Shown piece after piece: positions 48,793 to 60,241 of a stretch of DNA of 64,000 bases. Origin of the DNA: Favolaschia claudopus (taxonomy: Eukaryota > Basidiomycota > Agaricomycetes > Agaricales > Mycenaceae); contig JAWWNJ010000005.1 of NCBI GenBank assembly GCA_037176885.1, forward strand, positions 1,612,001 to 1,676,000. The letters are read 5' to 3'. Within the stretch, counting starts at the first letter, position 1; each line of letters opens with the position of its first letter. The notes beneath the pieces are model-generated. The model worked only from the letters and a program-made list of their open reading frames with translations. It was not told the origin of the DNA and searched no databases. The position numbers and the translations under genes are program-made.

Positions 48793-50278
48793 TCAAAGTG
48801 AAACGCGATTCGGCGGAGGAGAAGCCGCCGACGTCCGCCCATGTCCGTCGCTCGACGATTCGACGCGCACCCCCCGTATGGAGTCTACACTCCGTATATC
48901 GGTGCCCTCGCTCAGCCCCCTCCGCAAAAGCGTCTCCCGCTCCCGCTCCGCATCAGGCCTTTCCGGACTCTGCGCACGCATGGGCGTCGCGATGTCATGC
49001 TCGCCTTCCCTCTCCCTGTCCGTATCGTCGTCGTCTTCCTCATCCAGTGGCTGTCCCGAAGTCTGCCGCAGCTGTGCACGGAACGCATTCGCCATGATCG
49101 CAGCGTCAGAGCCGGAGAAGGGGCGGACCTCGGGGTGTGACTGTGTTGAGTCGGGGGACGTAGTGCGTTGGGGGGAGGTTGTCCGGTCGTGCCCGTGGGA
49201 TGTGCCGCTCGTGTCTCGAGCGAGACCGCCCCCAGCAGCCGCGACTACAGGAGCAGCGGAGTCGGCTGCCACCATATCTGGGCTACTCGAGCGGACTTGA
49301 TATCGCTCGCGTTTGTCCCGCGATCTTAGATAGAGTATCGCATATACCATGAGAGCCAAGATCGCAACCACCAAGACGATTCCAAGAACTGTGAGGACGA
49401 TAGCCCAAGTCGGAAACGAGGAATGACCGGAATTGTCTTGTATATTATGATTGGGGGTTGCTGGGACGGTTATCGTTGTGGCAGTACCGCTGATAGTTGT
49501 GGTCAAAACGACGCCTGCTGATGACGTCGGGGATGTCGTCGTGTCTGTTTGTGTGGACTCCCTGCTCGTACTGGACATAGTGGCCAGGACAGAGTCAGCG
49601 AACGTCGTTTCTGAGGGATGGTTTTCAGGATTCAGGACAATGAAGCGCTAGGGCACTCACGAATGGCAGAGAATGTTGCCTGCGGCTTCGGCCTCCCATC
49701 ATCCAAGGACTCGCCATGACGAGCAATGAGCCAGTAGAACGGATAGGAAATATTGCTGCCGTTCCAGTCTACTCCTCTCGTACCCCACCACGTATCATTC
49801 ACCTGTTGCGAGACGACGCCCGCCTGCCCTCTTGGATTGACCTGGTTAGGCATCATCAAAACCTGCTCCAACGAGTCGCCATGAAAGAGGTAAACGTCGA
49901 CACGATCCGTCTGAGTGAAGTCGGGATTATTCGAGTTCCCTTTGAAAAAATGAATTCATCAAATCGAAAAAAACAAAATTGGCGCGCACAGACGAAATCG
50001 GCCCATTGATCCTGCGTCACGACGGTATTGGCTGTCGGGAAACATGAGAGCACTTCGTTGCCAGAGAAAATCTGGCACTGGGTCTTCGCAGCATCTGGTG
50101 GGGCGTGGAATAAGAGACGAATTCCGGATTTTTTGATACGGAAAAACGCACCAACTGCAGCCTGGTCAGCTACATCTTGTCGTGCGATTTTTGAGGAGGA
50201 TGCGTGGTGTGCGCCAGGCGATAAGGAGAGTTCGGCGGTCGGTTCAGGCCAGGGCGGATTGAAGGACGAGTCAGGCAT
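48793..50278 (-). CDS. Single-pass membrane protein, Ser/Thr stalk, acidic tail
   Basis: Three or more exons. The extracellular part includes IFSGNEVLSCFPTANTVV, RVDVYLFHGDSLEQVL, WWGTRGVDWNGSN and ISYPFYWLIARHGESL. A Ser/Thr-rich stalk follows (TSPTSSAGVVLTTTISGT), then one membrane helix (TWAIVLTVLGIVLVVAILAL) and a cytoplasmic tail with EEDDDDTDRERE and RRGLSEGTDIRSVDSIRG. This layout suits a cell-surface sensor or wall-anchoring protein (type I). The first in-frame ATG is at 50278, but upstream residues up to 50341 are hydrophobic like a signal peptide (ARPILVLNLHVCSVAL) and lack an ATG. A repeat element with inverted ends begins just upstream at 50347, so the true first exon may lie beyond it or be lost. 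No known domain. Confidence 0.65.
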
Positions 50279-50346
50279 CAAGGCAACGGAGCAAACATGG
50301 AGGTTAAGGACAAGAATGGGTCGCGCGGGAGGAATGGCCAAAAGGA

Positions 50347-50944
50347 TGGGAGTGGGACTCGGGTAAACCCCGGAAAAAGGCTGATAGTGGGACTCGGATG
50401 CTCGGATAGCAAGATTTCAGCTCTGATAGTGGGACTCGGCTGATCGGCACATCAATATAAATGATGTAGATCACAGCTCGTAATTAGCTTGAAAATACCA
50501 CCCCGACGCTTTAAAATATTCCCTAGCTCCACGCAGTGGGCCTCCGCGGCGAGCGGTAGCACCACGCAGTGGGCCCAGCGGCGAGCGACTGCACCACGCA
50601 GTGGGCCTAGCGGCGAGCGTCAAGGGGGGTCCGCGGGGGTCTCCCCCGCGCTACATGAATGAAATTTTCAGAGTAAACAGCAGAAAAAAACTCGAATTAC
50701 TGTGTAGAATTCATCAGATATGCCGTCAGGCTGAAGGAGGGGGGTCTGGGGGGAACCACGTTCCCCACAGGGAATATAACAGTGCCGAAATAACCCGAGA
50801 AAGACATTAAACAGATAAAATACACTACTCGGCTCTGAATGCCGAAGATTGATGAATCGTTGATTTACTGATCGCCAGTTGATTGCAGTTGATGCAGAAC
50901 TGATCAATAGTGGGACTCGCTTAAATAGCCGAGTCCCACTCCCA
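50347..50944. repeat. Candidate MITE with 16-bp inverted ends
   Basis: Inverted ends TGGGAGTGGGACTCGG at 50347-50362 and its reverse complement at 50929-50944. The motif GATAGTGGGACTCGG recurs inside near 50383 and 50424, and AATAGTGGGACTCG at 50908. No target duplication is evident. It contains the GC-rich tandem repeat listed next and GGGGTCCGCGGGGGTCTCCCCCGC. Probably a non-autonomous element, but the ends are less certain than for the other two MITEs. Confidence 0.55.
50529..50620 (+). repeat. GC-rich tandem repeat, three units
   Basis: Three units of about 31 bp with the core CCACGCAGTGGGCC, followed by AGCGGCGAGCG. The first unit varies (TCCGCGGCGAGCG). It lies inside the candidate element at 50347-50944. 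Confidence 0.8.
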
Positions 50945-53900
50945 CTGTTCTGGCATATACTCTCAAGGTTGGGCTCGCGGTTTATGTTGAACAAGGTGCG
51001 CAATTGATTTCTTCGCATATCTTACTTTTCTCTGATTTTCTCTTATCCCGAGCCCTTGCTCGATCGAAACTACTTATACTATAATATACTTACCGAGACT
51101 ATCACGGTGCGCACTAATATCTCCTCAATTTTCACTTCACAACGGACCGCTCACTGACTTGATCATTTGGATCTATCTAGGCTGAGGATCCAAGACTGAT
51201 CTCAACCTCAACCCTTTTGCTTCAACACTAACCCTATACAACTGTTGTGAGTCTATGCCGACTGACTTCCCCCTTAGATGGGTTTGGCTCTACCTTTCAC
51301 CGCGCCTCTGAAGTGCCGGGCTAAGTATGGTTTCGGATTGGTGCGCATTCTATTACCTCTCTGATGTAACTCTATCCCATTGTCATGCAGATATAGACTG
51401 AACCTATGCCGGTACGTACAAATATTCAGATAGACACTGACCTTGCTTAATTTCGACTGTATAGGCCGGGACTATCCCTGTTTGAATCGCATTCGGTTGA
51501 ACGCCAAAATTATGAGTTGATTCTGTTTTATATTCACGACCCGACTGACTGGCTGACTTGAATTTTCAAGGCCGGGACTATGCCTGTTTGATTTGAATCT
51601 GGCATGCACGCACGCGTTCAAGTGTTATAATGTTAATGGGTAAGTAAGGGTTGGCTTAGGGTTGTATTGACCCTATCGTTGTATCGTTGGAATGGTAGTC
51701 GAGCGACGAGGTAAGCTCAAAGTTGGCTCAAAGCTCAACTTAAATTACTTTGACCTTTCATCCTCTTCTCCTCCTTCGAACTGATCGTTGTTGTCGGTGA
51801 GTCTCAGTCCCCTTCATGCAACTCATTCAACACTGACCAAACCTTTAAGCACCGCTGTTCTTATTCTTCTTCAAAAACGAACCCGCGCTGCCAAGTCGAC
51901 CCCATCGAACCTCGGTACACCACCAATTTCATTTTGGCTTTCAAATTTCTGTTGCAGTGTTTGTAGGTGAGTTATTTCCTCTTTCATTTCCCCTCGTCTC
52001 AGCTGAATGAGCTAGCTCGTCATTGTACACCCTGGTTGGGCCCAATACCAAAATTATGCCGGTATACGATCAGCTATGTCTCATTCTTTACATTCCTTTA
52101 TCACTTCTCTTTTGTACGTCGGAAAGGCCGAATCTAAGTAGGCTTCTCTGCATCGTGTCGGATGGTTACTTCAATTCCGACTCCAAAGCTATGCTAGTTC
52201 CCTCTCAGGTACGTTTCATTTACTGCTATTTGCAGAACATAAGGCGCGGGCGGAAATTTTCCGTTTTTGGACACTTTTACATAACAAAGTTCGTTGTCCC
52301 GATTTCTCGCTCGTATCTTTGTCTATTGCGCTAATCTAAGTTGTGACGTCCTTCTGTAGTCTCAGTCCGTCGTGTAGGCTAGTCTTTATGTCTTACTGTG
52401 CTGTATTTCCGCCGTAATACCAAAAGTAGACATTTTCGACGGTTGACCCTCCCGCAACGGCGCGGGTGCATGCAGGTGCGTAGTATGTCTTCTGAAGACT
52501 TATATCGTTCCCTTTTATCGTTTAGGTCACTTTGATTTGCGATATTCCGTTGGGAAACCGCCAAACGCGCCGGGTATTCCCACATCTAATACTTTCAGCA
52601 CACCAAACAGGGGACCCTGCCCTTGAATCAATACCAGGGGGAATGCCCTAAAAACTTTACTAGGTACTCTTCTAGGTTCAAAAAAGTGTGTGGGGTACTT
52701 ACATGCGCGATATTCGCGTTGTAGCCTATTCAGTGTCGTATTGTACATCACGCACCTCTGGTCATCAAATACTTTGGCTATTTCCGTGCTCAACCTTGCC
52801 ATTTCTCAATATTCTCGTGTTCTGTTTACATAGAGGCGTGTATATATCCCATATAGAGATCCTTCTGCACTCAAAACGCTCGCGACGCGTCGCGTCGGGG
52901 CTAATTACGCGTCGGAAATCATTCATCGGTCACTTTACGTAGTGTGACAAGTAACACACCTTGCAATTTTCGTCTCAGCCACCACGGCGCCTTCCCAATG
53001 CCAAAAGCAGCTGGTACTATTGCCCCACGACGCAAGAGCCAGCGAAAGACAACCCGTACCGCTCCCCCTGGCCCTCCTGCACCCGATGCTTCCTTCATTT
53101 CGGCATCCAGCGAGCCTGATCCTCTCTCGCATGAAGTCGACTTCGGCGAGCGTGCTTCTGACTCTGGTGATCCACCCTACTGGGAAAGGGAAACCTAAGA
53201 AGGTTTCTTTTTTTTGGGGGGGGAATAAACTCTGAATCTTTCCTCAGATGCATTGGTGTGGCTCCCTTACTACTGTTCAAGTCTGAACAATTTCTTTTTG
53301 ATCTTTTCTTCTGACCATTCCCAGAAAGGAAAAGAAAAAAGACCTGAATTCCCCTGTTCATTTGCATTCTCAGCTCTTCACCAGTGAGCTTTGATTCATG
53401 TTCTCTCCGGCTTGAACAAGCTTCCTCCAGTTTTTCAATCCTTTTTTGTTTGGTAACCCTAACCCTATTCTGTGCAGATGATGACGCAATGGCCGGAAAA
53501 ACCTCTGATGATGCCATCCCCGGATAAACTTCCCATGACGCAATCCACGGCAAAATGGGCGGCAAAATGGCAACTTTTTTTGGTGATTGCGTCATAGTAG
53601 TATCAGCTGGCCCAAGTGCATTATCGCTGGGCGCCAAGCACTGAGATGATTGGCTGATGTTATCGATGGATCTTTGGTGCTGCTGTACTTTCCCCTCTAC
53701 ACTCGCCCCTCCCTCACAATGCCTGCTCAGAGTCGAATGCAGCACGAATTCCAGCCTCTTCAGGAAATAGGTCAAATATTTTCTGGCCGACACTACACCG
53801 TTGATGGGCGCAAAATCAAGCTTGAGGATCTCTATCTTGTAGAAAATCACCCGCTCAGACCCAACAGCAAAGGCAGAACCTTCGTTTATTATCAGGACAC

Positions 53901-54081
53901 GTCGGTGTTAGCGTTGATGGAGAGATGAGGGGCAGAAGCCACGTTGCTGTTGACACGATGAAACACTGCACTTGAATATATCGATATGAGAGGCAAAGTG
54001 CGCAATGGACTAATCCACTACAAAACACACAAACAACTCAACCAACACACACAACACTCCAACACTTATATATGTCTCAAC
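50945..54081. other. Repeat-rich or decayed region
   Basis: No convincing gene. A 25-bp block GCCGGGACTATSCCTGTTTGA occurs at about 51464 and 51570. Small frames such as 52998-53198 (MPKAAGTIAPRRKSQRKTTR) and 53719-53928 (MPAQSRMQHEFQPLQEIG) look protein-like but have no known domain. A minus-strand frame at 53095-53850 contains a short coiled-coil-like part. Two telomere-like units (TAACCCTAACCCTA) lie at about 53455. Probably old transposon debris. Confidence 0.4.
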
Positions 54082-54319
54082 TGTTGGAATCCTGAGGCTG
54101 TGACGCGCCGCCTCGCGAACCTTCCAGAATATTCCGTTTGACTCACTTTAACAGAACCTAGTAGAATTAGCTAGCATACCTACTGTAGTATAAATACAAG
54201 TCTGAATCTACAGTGTAGGGCATCTGTTTGCCCTAACACACAGTCTATCTAACCATAGTGTGATCGCAAACCTATTCCTCGTACTTAATCTCGGCATCCT
54301 TGCCGCGCGAAATTCAACA
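54082..54319 (+). repeat. 5' LTR of a Ty1/copia element
   Basis: Begins TGTTGGAATCC and ends AATTCAACA, giving TGTTG/CAACA inverted ends. A TATAAATA box is at 54189-54196. It directly precedes a copia-type gag. About 238 bp, a normal copia LTR length. The 3' copy is not in the window. Confidence 0.7.
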
Positions 54320-54382
54320 CAAACAGATCTCGGAATCGCCTCCGATAACCCGGCTACGCTACTCGCTTCCCTCTCTCCCATC

Positions 54383-55105
54383 ATGTCTTCCTCCTACCGA
54401 CTCTCCCTCGACCCTCTTACCGGCGTCGAGAACTATGCCTCTTGGGCCGTCCAAATTGAGGACGTACTCAACGACATGGGACTTGATGATCACGTCCAAC
54501 CGGAAGCTGCCGCCACCGCTGCCGACAGTCAATCACCTCCGTCCCCAGCCTGGAAGAAAGCCGATCGCCGCGCTCTCACGCAGATCCGTACCCGTGTAGC
54601 TCCACACATCATTGTTGATGTGCGCAACGCGAAGACTGCGCTCGAAGCTTGGACGACGCTCAAGGAGAACTACGAGACCGACGGCGGCATTGGTGTCATC
54701 ATTGCCATCCGCCAGCTCTTCTCCACTCGCGCCACGAGCGACACCGACATTCAAGAGCACTTGCGCTCTATGAAGAGCCATGCCGAGGAACTCCGCACCT
54801 ACGGCTATCCCCTCGCCGACCCCGTTTTCTCCCTCGCCCTTCTCACGTCCATGCCGGACGATTGGGATTCTTGGGTCTCATCAGCCGCACTCGATGCCGA
54901 GCTGCTGAAGAAACCAACCAAAATTCACGCCGCCATTTTGATGGAGGCCCGTCGTCGTGGTCAGAATGACCCCGAAGCAAAGTCTGCCGCTCTGGTGACT
55001 CGCAACCGCAGTTACCCCGCTAAGCAGAAATCAGCCGTGTCCTTTTCCAAAGGCAGGCAGCCCGTTGAATGTTTCAACTGCGGCGGCCGCGGACACCTCT
55101 CGCGT
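54383..55105 (+). pseudogene. Copia gag, interrupted
   Basis: The ATG at 54383 opens MSSSYRLSLDPLTGVENYAS, followed by the copia gag core: WTTLKENYETDGGIGVI, LRSMKSHAEELRTYGYP and LALLTSMPDDWDSW. It ends inside the zinc knuckle CFNCGGRGHLSR, where the final Cys would come next. The reading frame is otherwise intact. At 55106 the LTR of a gypsy element begins. The copia element was therefore broken by insertion, and its remaining part presumably lies beyond the gypsy element, outside the window. Confidence 0.85.
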
Positions 55106-56895
55106 TGTAACGACTGGCCATTTTTGCGCGTTATATCTGGCTATTTTAAGTCAAGTGCGGCCCTAAACAACCCAACTACCCGCCACGACTATAGTCTTAC
55201 TCGACTATCAATAGGAAGTCAGTACCTCTGTCGGTGACACTAAGGAGGGTCAAAGTGAGCTCCGAGCTGTTGACCGTAAAACCCACTACAGGAGACAGGC
55301 ATTATATTAATAAAGCCTACTGCAGTACTATGGATCTGTTCTATAACAAGAACCCTCAGAAAGAGTGACGAAGGGTCAAGTACCTTGTGTACTATGGACT
55401 TAGACGAAGGTCTACAAGGATGTGGAAGGCGCCGCGGCGGCTAAACAGTCAATGGACAGATGCCGCGGGCTGCCGACTATAAATAGACAGCTGGAACAGC
55501 GGAAAGGGATCTCATACAGGAGATGCCGGTGCTAGGATCAGAAGGCAGAGTTATGGCAAGACATGAGGTCTTTGACAGGAGTGATGATGTGTGATGCTAA
55601 AGCCGAACAAGTGCGGCAACTTCATTAGAAATCTATTTCTATATTGGAGTCAGCGCGGATGACTTGGTGGCTTGATAAATTGGACAACAGACGGGTCCGT
55701 GAAATCGCGAGTGAATTGGAATGTCCCAAGAATAGTCTTAGGAGTTAGTAGAGGCGTTGATGGCACCATCGGAAGGGTTGCCGCAAGTGACAGATTGACG
55801 AGATCATCAATGATGGCGTTCCGCGGGCTTCCGCAATTCAGTGATTCAACCGTGGGAGTCATAATGGCTGACTTTCTACCGTTGGATCGACAAGCCAAGA
55901 GGCTGCCGAAGGTCCGCCGGGACACCCAAATACCAATATACCATCTCTCTACTCAATTGGATCGACATTGCTTACTCTGTACTATTTATGTGATGTATTT
56001 CTTGGCATTAGTATAAAAGGACCTGTATTTCTCGTTGAGCTGGAGGACATCGCGCTCAGTCTATTGGACAGCGTTGGTGAACTCAGGCAGCAACGTAGAG
56101 GCATATATAAAGATATTGTCTACTCGTTTGTCTTAATAGAAATTGTGTTGAAGTTCAGTTCAAGTGTGAATCTAAGCATCGTTTCGAGAGTGTTCACCCG
56201 CGGAGGCTTTGCTTTCGAGTAGCTTTGTCGTGGCCTTAGTGGGTAAGGAACTGCCTGCCTCTACTGCCCGCGGACTGCCTATCTCATTGTGAAGATACGT
56301 GTGCTCGAGAGTGAACTAGTATCTCCCTGAGTCTGAGGAAGAGTGGAACTGTCCATCTGCTGAAGCATTGCGTTGGGACTGCTGGCGCATAACCGGAAGA
56401 GATCTGATTAGTCCTCGTCTGAAAGGCTTGTGCTATATAAAGGAGTGTCAAAGGTTCCTGGAATTTGGAGGTTCAGGTCTATAGCGTAACTGGCGCTATA
56501 AGAATTGTGCATTCTGCCGCGGAAACTGTCTGTGGCCATTGTTTCAATCTCGCCCTGATATTCAACTGCGTTGGGTATCTTGTATCCTACCGTTTATAGT
56601 TCCTATTTTTAGGAAAGGTCCGCGGACGGAATCACTTCCATCTACGGTGTGTGAGAGCGTGTTTTGTGCAAGGTTCTTACTTGCAAGTCGACTTATATCC
56701 TCGTCACTGTGACATCTGGATTTCGGATCGAACCCCACGAACTCTTCGAGAGACATTTGAGTGTATCTTGTTGAGATATTTGTGTTGTAGTGTTGTGTGT
56801 GTTGGTTGATTGTGTTATATATATATATTGGTGGTAGATTCTCTGCTGCGCTATATTTAGCACTTCTGTCGATATATTCAAGTGTCAGCGTTACA
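55106..56895 (+). repeat. 5' LTR of gypsy element (1,790 bp)
   Basis: Starts TGTAACG and ends CGTTACA, a perfect 7-bp inverted terminus, immediately followed by a primer-binding site. It has TATA boxes at 55478-55485 (TATAAATA) and 56434-56441 (TATATAAA); the second is better placed for the RNA start. At 1.79 kb it is long for a fungal gypsy LTR. No long coding frame inside. Confidence 0.85.
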
Positions 56896-56897
56896 TC

Positions 56898-56915
56898 TGG
56901 AGCCCACCGCGAGGG
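56898..56915 (+). other. tRNA primer-binding site
   Basis: TGGAGCCCACCGCGAGGG begins 2 bp after the LTR and is followed by GTTCG. The reverse complement would be a tRNA 3' end: T-arm CGAACCCC, acceptor strand, then CCA. The tRNA species was not identified. Confidence 0.8.
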
Positions 56916-57431
56916 GTTCGGTGGTAATTTGTTGATAAAACAAAACGCGTTGCTGTAGTTGGGAGAGTCTAGAGAAGGGACTTTCCTGGGTTGTCGAGAA
57001 TTCCAGCCCAAACCAATCCTCGTACTAGAAAGACGTCGAGGAAAGGCAGACACCAGCGTAGCCCGTCTCCATTAAATACAGGAGCAGGTGCCAGGAGTTT
57101 GCTAGAGCAAGCCAGGGTTGCACTACAAGAACCCGCTCAAACGTCGACTTCAAGGAACAGTCTTATACCCGAGTCTGTAAATTGGGGACCCTCGACGTCT
57201 GGCAGAAAACCGCGTACGACCAAAAATTCCAGTACAGGACGGTCGTCTAGTTCGTCACCAGTTAAGAAGAGAAGGAGAGCGCGTTCCGCGGAAGTTATAA
57301 ATACTTCTGCAGCATTACCCTTTGAGGGACACGCAACCCACTCGGACGGCGAGCTATCTGATCATTTGAATCAGACCATCGAGGCTATTTCGAACTCCGT
57401 AGCCAAGATAAACCCCCCACAAACAAACACT

Positions 57432-58859
57432 ATGGCTACCTACGACGAGATTGATAAGAGCAAGATCCCGGATATTTTTGGGAGACATAACCTGAAATTC
57501 GATGACGAAACAGGGGATTTGCCCAAGTATTTGGAAGGGATCGAAGATATCATCGCGAAGCAAGGAAAGCTTAGTGAGCAGAGCAAGAAGTGGATAGCAC
57601 ACCACTATGCGAACAGTAAAGTGCAGAAAGAATGGCAAGCTTTGCCCACCTATACGAATGGAACGTATGAGGAATGGAAGGCGGAATTGATGGATGCTTA
57701 TCCTGAAGTTCGTGCAGTAGAGAAAGGTTCCCGCGCGGGCTGGGCGTCTTTCTTGAAACAGTATACAGACCGTCCGGTGAGAATAGATGAGGAAGTTGAA
57801 TTTGCCAACTATTGTCGAAAGTTCCGCGGACGAGTTGCAGTGATGAACAAGGACCGAGAGATGCTCTCAAGGCGCGAGTTAGCGCAAGACTTTTTGAAAG
57901 GTATTCACCCTACCTTCAGGGAGACTCTTCGCAATATCGTGCTGGCCAGGAGTCCGACGGAACTTACTTCGTATCAGCGAGCAAAATCTGAATATGAAGC
58001 GCTGCCTGCGAACAAAGGAAAGGCCTATAAACCGGCCTACACTCATCCTGATGACCTGTACGAATGGGCAGACTTTGAGGAAATACTGAAGTCGTTGATC
58101 AAAAGTAATGACTCTATTTTCTTCACAACTCCCTCGGATACAAAGAGGAAGGCTGTTCTATTTTCGGGTAGTTCAGAGGGTGGAGATGAAGCTGCCAAGT
58201 TGAAGGCTAGATTGGAGAAGCTTGAGGCTGATTCCAAAGCCAGAGAGGAGAAAATTCTCCAGTCGAATAAGGAGATTGAGGACAAAATGGAAAAGACCTT
58301 AGCCAATCATCTGGACAAGTTTACGACGGACCAAAAACAGGTCATGTCCAAGATGCATGAAGCCTTGACGAAAGGGACTTCCAATTATCCTAGTCGTCCT
58401 GCAGAAAGAAGAGAATACGGGCCAGACAGGCCATCGTATACACCGGATAGGCCGCCTCTTAGAGAAGGCAAGCCTACGGGCTGTTACTATTGTTGGGATC
58501 CTTCGCATTATGTTGCGGACTGCAAGCACAGAAGGGATGATATTACTGGGGGCCTGCTAATCCTGAAAGATGGGCGTATGTTCTTCTATGATGGAAAGGC
58601 TTTGCCGCGGGAACCCAAGAATAAGAGCTACATGACCAAAGTGCGGGATTACTATAACAATCGTACTCAGGTGTATTATAACCAAGAGGCGTTTGAGTAT
58701 TATTACGCTAGTGACCCCACTGCACCGGCCGCGGAGTCGTTTGCGAGTGAATCCAGGGAAGAGTCAGACTCTCCTGCCACCGCGGATAGACTGGACAGAA
58801 TCGAGGAGTCTGTTGCAAAGATAGCGCAGTTTATGGCGGCACAGAAGGATTTTCAGTGA
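57432..58859 (+). CDS. Gypsy gag with zinc knuckle
   Basis: The first ATG of the frame is at 57432 (MATYDEIDKSKIPDIFGRHN). Capsid-like helical part: LPKYLEGIEDIIAKQGKL, EEWKAELMDAYPEVRAVEKG and LAQDFLKGIHPTFRETLRNI. A coiled coil follows (LKARLEKLEADSKAREEKIL), then one zinc knuckle, CYYCWDPSHYVADC (CX2CX4HX4C). The C-terminus is acidic. The frame is open back to 56973 and this 150-residue extension looks coding (Ser/Arg-rich, PVKKRRRARSAEV resembles a nuclear signal) yet has no ATG. Stop TGA at 58857. It forms the particle that packages element RNA. Confidence 0.85.
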   Translation: MATYDEIDKSKIPDIFGRHNLKFDDETGDLPKYLEGIEDIIAKQGKLSEQSKKWIAHHYANSKVQKEWQALPTYTNGTYEEWKAELMDAYPEVRAVEKGSRAGWASFLKQYTDRPVRIDEEVEFANYCRKFRGRVAVMNKDREMLSRRELAQDFLKGIHPTFRETLRNIVLARSPTELTSYQRAKSEYEALPANKGKAYKPAYTHPDDLYEWADFEEILKSLIKSNDSIFFTTPSDTKRKAVLFSGSSEGGDEAAKLKARLEKLEADSKAREEKILQSNKEIEDKMEKTLANHLDKFTTDQKQVMSKMHEALTKGTSNYPSRPAERREYGPDRPSYTPDRPPLREGKPTGCYYCWDPSHYVADCKHRRDDITGGLLILKDGRMFFYDGKALPREPKNKSYMTKVRDYYNNRTQVYYNQEAFEYYYASDPTAPAAESFASESREESDSPATADRLDRIEESVAKIAQFMAAQKDFQ

Positions 58860-58864
58860 TTCCG

Positions 58865-60241
58865 ATGAGGGAGACTCGCTCGCGGAAAGCTCCTGAGGAT
58901 CCGAAAGCCAAAGACCGCGTTCCAGAAAAACAGAAAAACCAACAAAAAGAAACAGTAGCCGAGAGAGATAATGGGAAAGCACCCATTAAGCCAGCCAGAG
59001 AGAATAGAGTTGAAGTGTTGCTACCGAAGCGTTCTACTCAACCTACGAGGAAAGTCACCGTTGAAGAAGTCAGTGATTCTGAGGACGAGTCGGTTGGTGT
59101 CAGAAATAAAAATCAGAAGGAAGAACTTCCGTTCAAGGATGTGAAACCTCTGTCTGACCCTCCCGTACGACCCGCGTTCCCGCGAAAACCAGCAGAGGAG
59201 CAACATGGCCAAGGGTCATCAGGTTCACGAAGAACAAGAGTGCCTAAAGATACTCAGCGGCGAGACAAAGCTACCGCGGAGATTGCAGACGCTATTCGGG
59301 AAACTGTGATACCAGTCAAAATAGGCACATTGCTGGATAGTAACGAGATGCTCCGGAAAACTCTTGAGATTGGGGGTCCGCGGAAGAACAAAGCTAAATT
59401 TATGAAGACTACTTCTGGTGATATTGTCCCTACCAAGGTGCACAACTTTGTCGTCCAAAGGGTGCTTGAGGATGAAGACTCAGACTCTGAGAGCCCCGCG
59501 GATGATGAAAGTGAAGCAGAGGATAACGTTCGAGTTGAGACAACGACTTGTGAAGTTGTAGATGAGGATGGAAAGACTGTGTCGGTGTTGATGTTTGACA
59601 CGTTCCCTGAATTGGTTACCTCCAATGATCATGATTTACCGGAGGGAAGCGTTATTTGTGGGGACCCTGTCCTTCAATACTATGAGTCTCTACCAGAGGG
59701 AGAAAAAGCGAAAGCTGTTAAAGTCCCGGCCGCGGGCTCCTCTGCAAAGCTCAGATGCATTCATCCGTCAGTGAATGGCAAGTATGTGGAAGCCATTACG
59801 GATAGCGGCTCGCAGATTGTATCAATGAATGCTCAGTTGGCCAAGGAAATTGGTTTGACTTGGAATACAAATATAGTCTGTGAGATGGTTGCTGCGAATA
59901 GCCAGATTCAGTCCACCTTGGGCTTGGCTATAAATGTGCCGTTTAATTTTGAAGGGATAATGATGCACCTTCAAGTTCATATTATTGATGAGGTGCCTTA
60001 TGAAGTTCTTTTGGGACGCCCCTTCGAAATTTTGTCAGAAGCTGTGTTTGCGAGCAAGAGAACCGGCGAAGTCGAGATCACAATTACGGATCCGCGCACA
60101 GGGAACAAAAATACCTTTGCAACCTCTCAGAGGGGGGTCAAGATAGATCGAGACACAGGAAAGCCAGTCCAGACAGCTCCCGCGGAGACCAAACCGGATT
60201 TTTGCAAGTCTTCGAGGAACTCAAAGATGGGGGAGAAGTAA
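58865..60241 (+). CDS. Gypsy protease ORF
   Basis: Opens at ATG 58865 (MRETRSRKAPEDPKAKDRVP), 5 nt after the gag stop and in the -1 frame relative to gag. A long charged region is followed by a retropepsin-like domain: AITDSGSQIVSMNAQLAKEI (catalytic D-S-G), then VHIIDEVPYEVLLGRPFEIL (the LLGRPF flap-end block). It cleaves gag and pol products. Ends TAA at 60239-60241, overlapping the next ATG. Confidence 0.85.
   Translation: MRETRSRKAPEDPKAKDRVPEKQKNQQKETVAERDNGKAPIKPARENRVEVLLPKRSTQPTRKVTVEEVSDSEDESVGVRNKNQKEELPFKDVKPLSDPPVRPAFPRKPAEEQHGQGSSGSRRTRVPKDTQRRDKATAEIADAIRETVIPVKIGTLLDSNEMLRKTLEIGGPRKNKAKFMKTTSGDIVPTKVHNFVVQRVLEDEDSDSESPADDESEAEDNVRVETTTCEVVDEDGKTVSVLMFDTFPELVTSNDHDLPEGSVICGDPVLQYYESLPEGEKAKAVKVPAAGSSAKLRCIHPSVNGKYVEAITDSGSQIVSMNAQLAKEIGLTWNTNIVCEMVAANSQIQSTLGLAINVPFNFEGIMMHLQVHIIDEVPYEVLLGRPFEILSEAVFASKRTGEVEITITDPRTGNKNTFATSQRGVKIDRDTGKPVQTAPAETKPDFCKSSRNSKMGEK

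Noticed and set aside
53455..53468. Telomere repeat (TAACCCTAACCCTA)
   Set aside because: Only two units and no array. Most likely chance or debris.
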